From UBA7672 sp963784415 (lineage in GTDB: Bacteria > Pseudomonadota > Alphaproteobacteria > Caulobacterales > Hyphomonadaceae), in assembly GCA_963784415.1 (NCBI GenBank), contig CAWARK010000014.1, positions 62,001 to 126,000 on the forward strand: 64,000 nt of DNA, given 5' to 3'. The position numbers were made by a program, and so were the translations under genes. Shown here piece after piece: positions 7,360-16,939 of the stretch (within the stretch, counting starts at the first letter, position 1; every line of letters begins with the position of its first letter). Below the pieces are notes generated by a model. The model was not told the origin of the DNA. It saw nothing but the letters and a program-made list of their open reading frames with translations, and did not search any database.

Positions 7360-8754
7360 CTACGGACGCGCAGTCCCGTCGCGGGTTTCCATCGGCGCTG
7401 CTGCGGCAACCGGCACGGCGCTATAGCCCGGGCCGGTCGGCGTGGGCGCCGGCGTTGCCTGCGCCACCATCCGCTCCGTGATTTCCGCATCCCGCAGCGC
7501 TTCGATCCGCGCCCGTTCGGCCTTGAAGGCTTCCAGTTGTTCGCCCGACAGTGCCCGCCCCGTGGGCAGTTTCAGCGTCATGGCGTTGACCGGACGGTTG
7601 TTGATATAGACCTCGTAATGCAGGTGCGGGCCGGTCGAGCGGCCGGTGGTGCCGACATAGCCGATCACCTGGCCCTGCTTCACCATGCTGCCCTTGTGTA
7701 GGCCCTTGGCGAAGCGGCTCATGTGTCCATAAGCCGTGACATAGCCATTGGCATGCTGGATCTTGGCGTAGTTGCCGAAGGTTCCGAACGGACCATATCC
7801 GACAAGCCGCCCGTTACCCGCAGCATAGATCGGCGTGCCGGTCGGGGCGGCGAAGTCGGTGCCCTTGTGCAGCTTGGTATAACCGAGGATCGGATGCTTG
7901 CGATTGCCGAAGCCCGACGACAGACGCGCGCCGTTGATCGGCGTCTTCATCAGGAATTTCTTGGCGCTCTGTCCCGTCTCGTCGAAATAGTCGACCTGGC
8001 CATCGTCGGAAGGCTTGAAGCGATAGAACGTCTTGGTCAGCGCCGCGCCGTCCATCTCGGCCATCAGCACATTGCCGGTCTTCACCGTCTCGCCGCGCTC
8101 ATCCTCAAACGTCTCGTAGAGGATGCCGAAGTGATCGCCGGTCTGCACTTCGCGCTGGAAGTCGATGTCGTAGCCGAAGATGTCGGCGAAATCGACGACC
8201 TGCTGATCGCTTGCGCCAAGCCCAAGCGCAGTCTGGTAGATCGACTGGTCAACGTCGGCGGAGATGTAGTCGATGCCCGGTGAAAGTTTCGCCTTCAGTT
8301 CGTGCGGCGTCCACGTGCCGTCTGCTCCGAGTGAAACCAGCACCTGCGTTTCTGCGGCAGGGCGGAGCGACACGCCGGTAAGACGCACGACGCCATCAAC
8401 GCCGGTCTCGAGCCACGCCGTCACATCATCGCCGGGGCGCATGTCGCGCAGGTCGAGCAACTGGCTCGCCGCAAACACCGCGCTGTTCGCTTCCGCACGC
8501 GGTGCGCCCATGCGATCCAGCACGGACGACAACGTCTCGTTGCGCAGCACGGAGACACGTTTCATTTCGCTTGTGAGGCCGTCCATGTCGCGCGCACTCG
8601 TCAACGAGGCGACTGCAACACGCGGATCCGGCAAATTGTCGTCGAGAGGTTTTGCATCAACTGAACGAGCGCTGACGCCCGCTGCAACAAGCCCCGTCCC
8701 GATAAGCACCGCCGCAGCCGCACCCATCCCCCAATCAAACCAGCTGTTTTTCAT
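7360..8754 (-). CDS. M23-family zinc metallopeptidase, membrane-anchored
   Basis: This is a 464-residue protein. One N-terminal membrane segment (WGMGAAAAVLIGTGLVAAG) is followed by a long periplasmic region containing an OapA/LysM-like part (LSSVLDRMGAP...LDLRDMRPGDDV) and then the LytM catalytic domain. The zinc motifs are present: HKGTDFAAP (HxxxD) and HLHYE (HxH), with the connecting GSMVKQGQVIGYVGTTGRSTGP block intact. It should be an active peptidoglycan endopeptidase of the MepM/ShyA type or an activator of amidases. The C-terminal tail is Ala/Pro rich. The GGAG site lies 8 nt from the start. It is divergent from ydbH across about 150 bp. Confidence 0.93.
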   Translation of the reverse strand: MKNSWFDWGMGAAAAVLIGTGLVAAGVSARSVDAKPLDDNLPDPRVAVASLTSARDMDGLTSEMKRVSVLRNETLSSVLDRMGAPRAEANSAVFAASQLLDLRDMRPGDDVTAWLETGVDGVVRLTGVSLRPAAETQVLVSLGADGTWTPHELKAKLSPGIDYISADVDQSIYQTALGLGASDQQVVDFADIFGYDIDFQREVQTGDHFGILYETFEDERGETVKTGNVLMAEMDGAALTKTFYRFKPSDDGQVDYFDETGQSAKKFLMKTPINGARLSSGFGNRKHPILGYTKLHKGTDFAAPTGTPIYAAGNGRLVGYGPFGTFGNYAKIQHANGYVTAYGHMSRFAKGLHKGSMVKQGQVIGYVGTTGRSTGPHLHYEVYINNRPVNAMTLKLPTGRALSGEQLEAFKAERARIEALRDAEITERMVAQATPAPTPTGPGYSAVPVAAAAPMETRDGTARP

Positions 8755-8908
8755 GGGTGCTCCGAAAGGTCCTCATGGAACCGATTGTTTGGTTCGTCGT
8801 AAGGTTCGCCGCGCCCCTTCGGTAATCTTGTCGAAGCAGCGGACCAGAACAACAAATAAAAACGTTCAGGTGATAATGCACAAGCTCGAATGCATATCAT
8901 GACAGTAC

Positions 8909-11900
8909 ATGACTGAAGAAAAGCTTTCCCGCGCACCCGTAAAGACGCCCATAGGTCGCATCATCGGCCTATTTGTCGCCGCAATCGCGATTCTGGCCCT
9001 CGGAATCTGGTTCCTCCGCCAGCCCATCGCCGAGGCGATTGCGCATGGCGTGTGCGCAGAACAAGAGCTTTCGTGCAAATTCACGATTTCAAAGCTCGAC
9101 TTCGGTGGCGTAACATTAACGAGTGTTGATGTTCGTGCGCCGGGTTCCAATGACGCAGCCGTGACCTCGCGCGAGATAGATATCGGCCTCGCCTGGGACA
9201 GTCCTTTCGCGCCACGTGCTGCTTCTGTCGCAGGCGACGCACTGACCCTGCGCCTCGATCTCACCGGCAAGCGACCCATCTTCGGCGATCTCGACAAGGC
9301 GATCACCACATTCACCAAGCCTTCGGACAAGCCGCCCGGTCCCAACCCGAGGTTGCAGCTCGCCAACCTCACCATCATCGGCGACACGCTGTCGGGACCT
9401 GTCGTGGCAAAGGGCAGGATCACAGCGGCAGATGCAAAAGCGTTTGTTGTTGAACTCACAGCCACGCCGACATCGATGGGCCTATCCGGTGCGACGGTCG
9501 ACATCACCGCTGCAAACCTCAACGCCACTGTCGCCGGCGAAAACATCTCCGGTCACGTGAAGCTCGATGTTGCAAAGTTCTCCGCGGCCGATGCGAAGCT
9601 TGCCGACATCAAGATCGATGCGACGCTCGAACAGTCCGCAGGCAAGTTGAAAGGCGAGGGCACGGCAAGCCTTGGCGACCTTCAGGTCGATGACGTCTCA
9701 CTCTCCGACGCACAAGCGACAGCTTCGCTCGAGGCGGGCGCGCTCGGCAGCGGCGCTGCAACGCTCAGCGACTGGCTCGCGAATGTGCGCCGCCTGCAGG
9801 TCGACGCCAGCACGGGAGAAGGGGAGTTCGCCGGAACTTCGTGGAAGCGCTCAAAGCTCACCACCCTGATCCAGCCCGTGGCGGACGTCGGCTCGGGCGG
9901 CGATCTGGCGCTTGTAGTGGATGATCTCCGCGCAACAGGTTTCGCAGCCGGTCAGACCAGCGTCACCGGCAAGATCACGATCGCGGCTGGCCGTGTCGGG
10001 TCGGCCGACGGGGTCATCGCCGTGAGAGCCGGGCTGCTTCCGGCGCAGCAACGGCAGTCCGTCGTCAACGCCATCTCAGGCCCGTTCACATCCGTCCTTC
10101 CGCCCTATGCTGAAGTCCTGCGCCGCACGGTCGACCGCGCCGCACAGAATTTCGACGCCAATATTCCGTGGTCCGCGCGCAGCACCGCCGAGGGCCTAAC
10201 GGCCTCACTCAAATCCGGCGCCGTCGTGAAAGCCGCCAGCGGCCTCACGCTCACCGCCAGCGCAACCGAAGGTCAGACCGTCGTCGCCTCCTACACATCC
10301 GCCGCCAACAATGGCTGGACCGCCGCAGCCAACGTCACCTTGCAGGGCGGGGGCGGTCCAACGCTTGTGCTAGACATCGACCACGCATCCGGCGCCGGCG
10401 AAAAAATGTCGGCGGCAGGCAACGCCTATGTGCGAACGTGGAAAGTCGGCGCCGACGTGTTCTCCGCCGATTTCAAGGGCCTCAATCTTTCTGCCGATGG
10501 GGCGACAGGCGCAGCGGCCGGCAGTCTGCTGGTGCAGATCGATGGCGGCATGGCGGGCGGCGTCTGGAAGGCAGCCCGCGCCGAGGCGGATGTCAATGCC
10601 AGCTGGGACGCCAACACGTTTGTCGTCGACGCTGCACGGGGCGCGCTGCTGCAATGGAAAGAAGCGCGCTTCGGCGGCTCTGTCTTCGGCGCCAGCACGC
10701 TGCGCTACGCGCCCATCGGCCACCTCGCAGAACGATCGGGCGAAGGCTATGTCGGCAAGGGCCAACTCGCCGCCGTTACTGTGCCCGTGAAGGGCGATGG
10801 CTACGCAGCCGCGGTGCAACTCGGCGCCATCGGCGTGAACTGGCGCGCGCAGGAGGCCGTCCGCGCCAACTTCAACATGGCGCCGTCCAAGGTCGATCTC
10901 ACACTCGACGCCCGCAAGATTCCGATCCGCGTTGGCGACGTCACCGGCGAGATTGATCTTTCCGGCGGCTGGAAACTCACCGGCGCCTTCAAGGACGCCA
11001 GCGCCGAAACCGACGAAGGCCATGTCGCAGACCTTCAGGGCGCGTTCGATCTTGCGGGCTCCGGCGGGTCTCTCTCCGGTTCGCTCTCCAGCATCACCAT
11101 GCGTCTGTTCGACCCGCTGAAAGAGGAGGGCCGTCGCTATGAGGACGTCAACTTCCGTGGCGAGGGGCGTCTCAAGGACAGCCGGGTCGATTTCACGGGC
11201 ACGTTCACGATGGCGAAGTCGGGCATGCAGGTTGCGCACGTCATTGGCCGGCACAATCTCGCCGGCAATGAAGGCGGTCTCACCTTCGAGCCGACGCCAC
11301 TGATCTTCAAGCCGCGCCAGTTCCAGCCCAGCGATCTCTCGCCCTTCCTCGTCGGCCCGGCCAACGTGACCGGGCGCGTGGACATCGCCGGCGCTGCGAC
11401 CTGGACATCCGGCGACATGAAGGCATCCGGCGTGCTCGACCTGAAGAAGCTCGGCTTCGCACTGGCGTCAGCCGGTGTGTTCGAAGGCGTCTCGGGCCGC
11501 ATCGAAGTCGCAGACCTCCTCAACATGAAGTCCGCGCCGGGCCAGAAACTCACGCTCGACAAGGTGACTTTGGGGCTCCCCATTGAACAGGGTGAGATCG
11601 CGTTCACGCTCATCGGCTACGAGGCCATCCGTCTTGAATCCGCGCAGTGGCCGTTCGGCGGCGGCTTTATCCGCGTCGACCCGCAGGACTTCAAATTCTC
11701 CAGCGAAGCCGAAAACCGCATCGTCGCGCGCGCCGTGAACTGGGACCTCGCCAAGCTCGCCGAGCAGTTCAAGCTGCCGGATATGAAGCTGCAGGGAATC
11801 GTGGGCGGTGAGTTTCCTGTAATGTTCACAACCGGTTCAGCCACGATCGACCATGCTACCCTCAAGTCGGTGAAGCCTGGTGTTATCCAGTATTCAGGTT

Positions 11901-12184
11901 CCACCGGCGATGCGGCGGCGCAGGCCGACGAGAATTCGAAGATGCTGTTCGATGCGCTGAAGGATTTTCACTACGAGGTGTTGCAGGTGGGACTCGACGG
12001 AAACCTCACGGGCAAGATGCTGCTGACGCTCAGCATACTGGGACGCAATCCTGACGTACTGTCCGGACAACCTTTCCAGCTGAACATCGGCGTCGACAGC
12101 GCGTTGGTTCCTTTGCTGACCTCGACGATGCAACGCCCCGACGTCCGCACAGCAATCGAGCAGGTGCGGGAGCAGCAGAAGTGA
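8909..12184 (+). CDS. ydbH: YdbH-family AsmA-like intermembrane phospholipid transport protein
   Basis: This is a protein of 1091 residues. An N-terminal membrane anchor (IIGLFVAAIAILALGIWFL) is followed by a long beta-rich repeat body with many LDVDDLxA-type strands, and a C-terminal conserved block (FNMKSAPGQKLTLDKVTLGLPIEQGEI through GNPDVLSGQPFQLNIGVD) typical of DUF3971/YdbH proteins. In E. coli YdbH works with TamB and YhdP to carry phospholipids to the outer membrane along a hydrophobic groove; that role is assumed here. The ynbE and ydbL genes follow immediately in the same order as in E. coli, which strongly supports the call. The ribosome site upstream of the ATG at 8909 is poor. 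Confidence 0.9.
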   Translation: MTEEKLSRAPVKTPIGRIIGLFVAAIAILALGIWFLRQPIAEAIAHGVCAEQELSCKFTISKLDFGGVTLTSVDVRAPGSNDAAVTSREIDIGLAWDSPFAPRAASVAGDALTLRLDLTGKRPIFGDLDKAITTFTKPSDKPPGPNPRLQLANLTIIGDTLSGPVVAKGRITAADAKAFVVELTATPTSMGLSGATVDITAANLNATVAGENISGHVKLDVAKFSAADAKLADIKIDATLEQSAGKLKGEGTASLGDLQVDDVSLSDAQATASLEAGALGSGAATLSDWLANVRRLQVDASTGEGEFAGTSWKRSKLTTLIQPVADVGSGGDLALVVDDLRATGFAAGQTSVTGKITIAAGRVGSADGVIAVRAGLLPAQQRQSVVNAISGPFTSVLPPYAEVLRRTVDRAAQNFDANIPWSARSTAEGLTASLKSGAVVKAASGLTLTASATEGQTVVASYTSAANNGWTAAANVTLQGGGGPTLVLDIDHASGAGEKMSAAGNAYVRTWKVGADVFSADFKGLNLSADGATGAAAGSLLVQIDGGMAGGVWKAARAEADVNASWDANTFVVDAARGALLQWKEARFGGSVFGASTLRYAPIGHLAERSGEGYVGKGQLAAVTVPVKGDGYAAAVQLGAIGVNWRAQEAVRANFNMAPSKVDLTLDARKIPIRVGDVTGEIDLSGGWKLTGAFKDASAETDEGHVADLQGAFDLAGSGGSLSGSLSSITMRLFDPLKEEGRRYEDVNFRGEGRLKDSRVDFTGTFTMAKSGMQVAHVIGRHNLAGNEGGLTFEPTPLIFKPRQFQPSDLSPFLVGPANVTGRVDIAGAATWTSGDMKASGVLDLKKLGFALASAGVFEGVSGRIEVADLLNMKSAPGQKLTLDKVTLGLPIEQGEIAFTLIGYEAIRLESAQWPFGGGFIRVDPQDFKFSSEAENRIVARAVNWDLAKLAEQFKLPDMKLQGIVGGEFPVMFTTGSATIDHATLKSVKPGVIQYSGSTGDAAAQADENSKMLFDALKDFHYEVLQVGLDGNLTGKMLLTLSILGRNPDVLSGQPFQLNIGVDSALVPLLTSTMQRPDVRTAIEQVREQQK

Positions 12185-12264
12185 CGGCCACATTGACGCC
12201 GACGGTTGAAGAGGCAAGGGTCGCAACAACGGTCGCGAACCCGGCCGCAGGTAAGGAGCAGGCA

Positions 12265-12507
12265 ATGCCTGGAAGACTTTCCACATCCGCCCCCGCTGGC
12301 CAGCCAATGGCCGCGCAGCTGATGGCAACCAGCCTCGCGCTGGCCGTCGTCGCCGGCGGCGCTGCGGCATGCACGCCGACCATTCGCATCGAGGCATCGG
12401 ACAGGCCGATCACGATCAACCTCAATGTGAAGATCGACCAGGAGATCCGCTATCGCCTCGATAAGGATCTCGAGGACGCGATCGCTTCGAACCCCAATCT
12501 GTTCTGA
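12265..12507 (+). CDS. ynbE: YnbE-family outer-membrane lipoprotein
   Basis: The conserved YnbE body TPTIRIEASDRPITINLNVK followed by IDQEIRYRLDKDLED is present in full. The mature protein would start at a cysteine after GGAAA (a weak lipobox). I chose the ATG at 12265 because AAGGAG lies 6 nt upstream; it gives an 80-residue precursor. An alternative GTG at 12181 overlaps the ydbH stop codon as GTGA and would add 28 residues with no signal character. In E. coli YnbE multimerises with YdbH to complete the bridge to the outer membrane. Translation is probably coupled to ydbH. Confidence 0.88.
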   Translation: MPGRLSTSAPAGQPMAAQLMATSLALAVVAGGAAACTPTIRIEASDRPITINLNVKIDQEIRYRLDKDLEDAIASNPNLF

Positions 12508-12528
12508 GGCAGGAAAAAGGAGCCTGTC

Positions 12529-12885
12529 ATGAGCATGTTCAAGAAAATTGCAGTCTGGTTCGCCGCCATGTTCGCGGCCACAACCCTGATGACCGCCTAC
12601 GCCGCTGATCCGGTGATCGAGCAGGCGAAAGCCCAGGGCATCGTCGGCGAACAGTACGATGGCTATCTCGGTTACGCCAAACTGAGCAGCGCGTCTGCCG
12701 AGGTCAGGCGCAAGGTCGATGAGACCAACTCGGGCCGCCTCGCCGAATACACCCGCATTTCCCAGAAGACGGGCGATCCGGTGGCGACGGTTGCTGCTGC
12801 GATGGCGCTGAAGCTTTTCGCCAACGCCAAGCCCGGCGAAGTGCTGAAGTCGGGGCCGAGCGATCCGTGGAAGCAGCAGCCCTGA
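12529..12885 (+). CDS. ydbL: YdbL-family (DUF1318) periplasmic protein
   Basis: This is a 118-residue protein with a signal peptide (MFKKIAVWFAAMFAATTLMTAYAA). Its DUF1318 features include AKAQGIVGEQYDGYLGY, the RRKVDETNSGRLAEY block and the TGDPVATVAAAMALKLF helix. YdbL modulates YdbH-YnbE assembly in E. coli. It is the third gene of the ydbH-ynbE-ydbL operon, 21 nt after ynbE with an AAAAAGGAG ribosome site, and is followed by a strong terminator. Confidence 0.92.
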   Translation: MSMFKKIAVWFAAMFAATTLMTAYAADPVIEQAKAQGIVGEQYDGYLGYAKLSSASAEVRRKVDETNSGRLAEYTRISQKTGDPVATVAAAMALKLFANAKPGEVLKSGPSDPWKQQP

Positions 12886-12920
12886 CCTCGCTGGGCTGAT
12901 CCAGGTCGTTAATGAATCGT

Positions 12921-12961
12921 AAACGCCCGGCGGCTCTGGTAGCTGCCGGGCGTTTCTTTTT
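12921..12961 (+). terminator. rho-independent terminator after ydbL
   Basis: An 11-bp perfect stem (AAACGCCCGGC at 12921-12931 pairing with GCCGGGCGTTT at 12945-12955) with a 13-nt loop is followed by CTTTTT. It closes the ydbH operon and separates it from the chpT/che genes. Confidence 0.9.
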
Positions 12962-13111
12962 GGCGTCCGCGTAGCGGGTAAGCCAATGAACAGGACTCGG
13001 ATGAGCCATAAAAACCGGCTTGGGTCGCAGAGTCCAAATCAGCTAGCTTCTGATTCGAAACTGGGACCGCCCCTCACGCAATTACTCACGGGGGCAGGAG
13101 AGGCTGCTGCA

Positions 13112-13762
13112 ATGATGGAATCGTCCAGACTGGCGTCCTATGTCGCCTCGCGCCTGTGTCACGACATGGCTTCGCCCCTCACATCGATGATGCAGAGCAT
13201 GGAGCTGCTGTTCGACGATAGCATGGGCGCCGCCATGAAGGCCGAGGGTGAAAAGGCCCTGCGCGCCGGCCTCACGTCGCTGGAAGCAAAAATCCGCTAC
13301 TCACGTTTTGCTCACGGCAGCCAGATCCTCACCATCAACGAAAATCTCGCCAACGTTGCCGAGGCCAAGGATCTCGTCGTCAAGCTGTTCGCCACCAACT
13401 CGCGCACCGAGCTCGACTGGAAAGTCGAAACCCAGCGCATCTCCTACCGCCAGATCCGTCTCCTGTTGAACATGACCCTGATCATGATTGACCCGGCAGC
13501 GCGGGGCGTCTGCCGCGTTTCGGCGACAGAGCAGGGCGACATGCTGGTGCTTGATGTCGAAGCGCGCGGCCAGTTCTCCAACTTCAAGTCCGAAGTGCTC
13601 GACGCCCTCGCGGGCAAGGAGCCCGGCGGCGGCTGGGGGGGCGGCGCAATCCAGCCCTACTTTACCCGCGTGCTGGCGGAAGAAGCCGGCTTCAGCCTCG
13701 AGCCGCGCACCGTTCCCCAGGCGGCGGGATTGTCGGCTGTGGGCAAGCTGGCTGCGACGTAG
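13112..13762 (+). CDS. chpT: ChpT-type histidine phosphotransferase
   Basis: This is a 217-residue protein from the ATG at 13112, chosen for the AGGAGAGG ribosome site 8 nt upstream. An in-frame ATG at 12986 would add 42 poorly conserved residues. The four-helix DHp-like segment ASRLCHDMASPLTSMMQSMEL contains the phospho-accepting His, and the C-terminal half is a degenerate ATPase-like fold (GGGWGGGAIQPYFTRVLAEEAG). In Caulobacter ChpT passes phosphate from CckA to CtrA and CpdR. Here it lies just upstream of cheA on the same strand, so it may be transcribed with chemotaxis genes. A TTAATGAATCGTAAA sequence about 200 bp upstream resembles a CtrA box. Confidence 0.88.
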   Translation: MMESSRLASYVASRLCHDMASPLTSMMQSMELLFDDSMGAAMKAEGEKALRAGLTSLEAKIRYSRFAHGSQILTINENLANVAEAKDLVVKLFATNSRTELDWKVETQRISYRQIRLLLNMTLIMIDPAARGVCRVSATEQGDMLVLDVEARGQFSNFKSEVLDALAGKEPGGGWGGGAIQPYFTRVLAEEAGFSLEPRTVPQAAGLSAVGKLAAT

Positions 13763-13847
13763 TCGTCAAATTTTTGCAGCGAAATCTTAACCCTGAGCAG
13801 GCTTATTTGCCGAAAGCACCAAATTTCAGGTGCAGCGGAAACCTGCT

Positions 13848-16472
13848 ATGGACGATTTGCTCAGTGAATTCCTGACCGAAACGGCTGAAAGCCTCGACGT
13901 GGTCGACGTCGAGCTTGTGCGCTTCGAGAGTAATCCGAGCGACAAGGCGACACTCAACAACATTTTCCGCCTGGTTCACACCATCAAGGGCACGTGCGGC
14001 TTCATCGGCCTGCCGCGCCTTGAATCCATCGCGCACGCCGGTGAGACGCTGCTCGGCAAATTCCGCGACGGCGCGCTGCCCGTCACGCCCGCCTCCGTCA
14101 CGCTCGTGCTTGCCTCCATCGACCGCATCAAGGTCATTCTCGCTCACCTCGCCGCCGAGCAGGTGGAGCCTCCGGGTGATGATCGCGACCTGATCGCGCA
14201 GCTCGAGCATGTCTCGCAGGGCGGCGCCATCGCGTCCTCCGCGCCTGCACCCGCACCCATCATCGTCGCCGCGCCAGTCGTCGTCGAAGTCGCGGTCGAA
14301 GCCGAAACGCCTGAGGGTGATGGCCGTTGGGATGCCGACCAGGGCCGCTTCCTGCGCCCCGGCGAAGTATCGCTCGCCGATCTCGAAGCCGCCTTCATGA
14401 ATACCGAAGGCCCCGAAGTGCAGGCGGCCCAGCCGGTTGCCCCCGTGATGTCCGCCGCAGCCGAGCACGATGACGAGAAGAAGGGCGCCATCGGCGCCAA
14501 CACCATCCGCGTCAACGTGGATGTGCTCGAAGGCCTGATGACCATGGTTTCCGAGCTGGTGCTCACCCGCAACCAGCTCATGCAGATTCTGCGCAACTCC
14601 GCCGACAGCGAGTTCAAGGCGCCGCTACAGCGTCTTTCGGGCGTCACGGGCGAGCTGCAGGAAGCCGTGATGAAGACGCGGATGCAGCCCATTGGCTCGG
14701 CATGGAAGAAACTCCCGCGCATCGTCCGCGACGCCAGCCAGGACCTCGGCAAGAAGATCGACCTTCAGATGGAAGGCGAGAACACCGAGCTTGACCGCCA
14801 GGTGCTCGAGCTGATCAAGGATCCGCTGACGCACATGATCCGCAACTCGTGCGATCACGGCGTCGAAACCACCGAGAAACGCCTCGCCGCCGGCAAGTCC
14901 GAAACCGGCGTGATCAAGCTGCGCGCCTATCATGAAGGCGGCCACATCATCATCGAAGTCTCGGACGACGGCGCCGGCCTCAACACCGACCGCATCCGCC
15001 AGAAGGCCGTGGAAAAAGGCGTCATCGACTCCATGGAAGCCATGGCGATGACCGACGCGCAGATCCACCGCCTCGTCTTCGCGCCCGGCTTCTCCACCGC
15101 CGCGAAAGTCACCAACATGTCCGGTCGCGGCGTCGGCATGGACGTGGTGAAAACCAATGTCGAACAGATCGGCGGCACGATCGACCTGCGCTCGACGTTT
15201 GGCGCGGGCTCCACCTTCATCATCAAGATCCCGCTGACGCTCGCCATCATCTCGGCGCTCATCGTCGGCGTCGAGGATCATCGCTTCGCGCTGCCGCAAC
15301 TCTCGGTCATCGAACTCGTGCGCGCGGGCAAGCGCTCCGAGCACCGCATCGAGATGATCAACATGACGCGCGTCCTGCGCCTGCGTGATCGTCTCCTGCC
15401 GCTCGTGGCGCTGTCGGACGTGCTCGGCCTCATGGTCGACGATCGCCCCGATGATCGCAGCGCCTGCATTGTCGTCATGCAGGTTGGCGAAACCCGCTTC
15501 GGCCTCATCGTCGACGAAGTCTTCGACACCGAGGAAATCGTCGTCAAACCGCTTTCCAAGCGTCTTGGCGCCCTGTCCGAATACTCCGGCGCCACTATTC
15601 TTGGCGACGGCTCAGTCATCATGATCCTCGACCCGAACGGGGTCTCGCGCTCGGTCGCCAATGTCGAACGTTCGGTCAACCGCATGCTCGACGAACAGAT
15701 CCGCGCCGCTGCCGCCGAAAAAGCGGCAAAGGGCACAGAAACCCGGATGAGCATGCTGCTCTTCACGGCTGGCGGATCCGAGCCGCGCGCTTGCCCGCTA
15801 TCGCTTGTGACGCGCCTCGAAGAGATCGATGCCTCGACCTTCGAGATGACCAGCCGTGGTCTCGTCGTCCAGTACCGTGGCCGCCTGATGCCGCTCGCCT
15901 CTGGTGGTGGTACGATCCGCAGGGAAGGGCGCCAGCCCATGCTGGTGTTCAGCCAGGGCTCGCTCGTTGTTGGTCTCGCGGTCGACTCGATCCTCGACAT
16001 CGTCGAAGACGTGCTCGACTTCCAGCTCGCCGACCAGGCCCCCGGTGTCCTCGGCACGGCAGTCCTCAAGGGCCGCTCGACAGAGATCGTCGACGTCAGC
16101 CACTATCTCAGCCAGGCCGAGCCCGGCTGGGCTTCGGCCGCCGTGCAGGTCGATCTGCGCGCCAACCGCAAGCGCATCCTGCTGATCGAGGCCCACCCAT
16201 TCTTCCGGAACCTGCTGGCGCCGATGGTCTCGGCCGCCGGTTATGACGTCACTGTCGCTTCAGGTCTCGAAGAGGCGCGCGCGCGTCTTGCTGCCGGCGC
16301 GACCTTCGATGTCGTTCTCGCTGATGCTGATGGCGCGCCGCTCGGCGAAGTCGAAGGCGCCCAGGTCATCCCGATGTCGAGCCGCCGCGACAGCGCGGCT
16401 GTGCCCAAGTCCGATCGTAACGCGCTGCTGGACGCCATCCAGCGCGCGATCCACCGCGGAGAAGCCGCATGA
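13848..16472 (+). CDS. cheA: chemotaxis histidine kinase CheA with C-terminal receiver-like domain
   Basis: This is an 874-residue protein. Order: Hpt domain with phospho-site H44 in RLVHTIKGTCGF; Ala/Pro linker; dimerisation helices (ETNVDVLEGLM-like region); HATPase with MIRNSCDHGVE (N box), SDDGAG (G1) and GRGVGMDVVK (G2); a CheW-like domain (HRFALPQLSVIELV); a second CheW-like segment; and a C-terminal receiver-like domain (RILLIEAHPFFRNLL to KSDRNALLDAI). In the receiver the usual acidic pair is reduced to one Glu, but an Asp remains in VVLADADG. No CheA-type P2 domain is obvious. MDDLLSEFL is the natural start; 18 nt upstream is another ATG. It overlaps cheW by ATGA. Confidence 0.95.
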   Translation: MDDLLSEFLTETAESLDVVDVELVRFESNPSDKATLNNIFRLVHTIKGTCGFIGLPRLESIAHAGETLLGKFRDGALPVTPASVTLVLASIDRIKVILAHLAAEQVEPPGDDRDLIAQLEHVSQGGAIASSAPAPAPIIVAAPVVVEVAVEAETPEGDGRWDADQGRFLRPGEVSLADLEAAFMNTEGPEVQAAQPVAPVMSAAAEHDDEKKGAIGANTIRVNVDVLEGLMTMVSELVLTRNQLMQILRNSADSEFKAPLQRLSGVTGELQEAVMKTRMQPIGSAWKKLPRIVRDASQDLGKKIDLQMEGENTELDRQVLELIKDPLTHMIRNSCDHGVETTEKRLAAGKSETGVIKLRAYHEGGHIIIEVSDDGAGLNTDRIRQKAVEKGVIDSMEAMAMTDAQIHRLVFAPGFSTAAKVTNMSGRGVGMDVVKTNVEQIGGTIDLRSTFGAGSTFIIKIPLTLAIISALIVGVEDHRFALPQLSVIELVRAGKRSEHRIEMINMTRVLRLRDRLLPLVALSDVLGLMVDDRPDDRSACIVVMQVGETRFGLIVDEVFDTEEIVVKPLSKRLGALSEYSGATILGDGSVIMILDPNGVSRSVANVERSVNRMLDEQIRAAAAEKAAKGTETRMSMLLFTAGGSEPRACPLSLVTRLEEIDASTFEMTSRGLVVQYRGRLMPLASGGGTIRREGRQPMLVFSQGSLVVGLAVDSILDIVEDVLDFQLADQAPGVLGTAVLKGRSTEIVDVSHYLSQAEPGWASAAVQVDLRANRKRILLIEAHPFFRNLLAPMVSAAGYDVTVASGLEEARARLAAGATFDVVLADADGAPLGEVEGAQVIPMSSRRDSAAVPKSDRNALLDAIQRAIHRGEAA

Positions 16473-16924
16473 GCACGCGTGAATTCGTCACCTTCACCAT
16501 CTGCAACCAGCTCTTCGGTCTCAGCGTGACCGAGATCCACGACGTCTTCCGTCCGACCAACATGACCGCGGTCCCGTTGTCGCGCTCGGAAATCGCGGGC
16601 GTTCTTAATCTTCGTGGCCGGATTGTCACAGCGATCGACGCCCGGTCCCGCCTCGGCCTGCCGCCCCACGAAAAAAGAGATTCAATACAAAGACTTGCGA
16701 TCGGCGTCGAACATGCCGGCGAGAGTTTCGGGATGGTAATCGACGCCATCGGCGACGTGGTCCGGCTCGACGATGCCGACCTTGAGCAAAACCCCGTTAA
16801 CCTTGACGCGACATGGTCGTCCGTATCGCGCGGAGTCTACCGCCTGGGCGATCGCCTTCTGGTCATCATGGACATTGACCGGATGCTGGCGATCGCAAGC
16901 GTGGATACCGCTGCAGCAGCCTAA
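16469..16924 (+). CDS. cheW: chemotaxis coupling protein CheW
   Basis: This is a 151-residue single-domain CheW. The hallmark segments are FTICNQLFGLSVTEIHDVF, the VLNLRGRIVTAIDARSRLGL strand pair and the GMVIDAIGDVVRL block. It would couple receptors to CheA. Its ATG overlaps the cheA stop (ATGA), indicating translational coupling within the che operon. No receptor (MCP) gene is in the window, so the cognate receptors must be encoded elsewhere. Confidence 0.95.
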   Translation: MSTREFVTFTICNQLFGLSVTEIHDVFRPTNMTAVPLSRSEIAGVLNLRGRIVTAIDARSRLGLPPHEKRDSIQRLAIGVEHAGESFGMVIDAIGDVVRLDDADLEQNPVNLDATWSSVSRGVYRLGDRLLVIMDIDRMLAIASVDTAAAA

Positions 16925-16939
16925 CGTGGGAGGGTTGGC

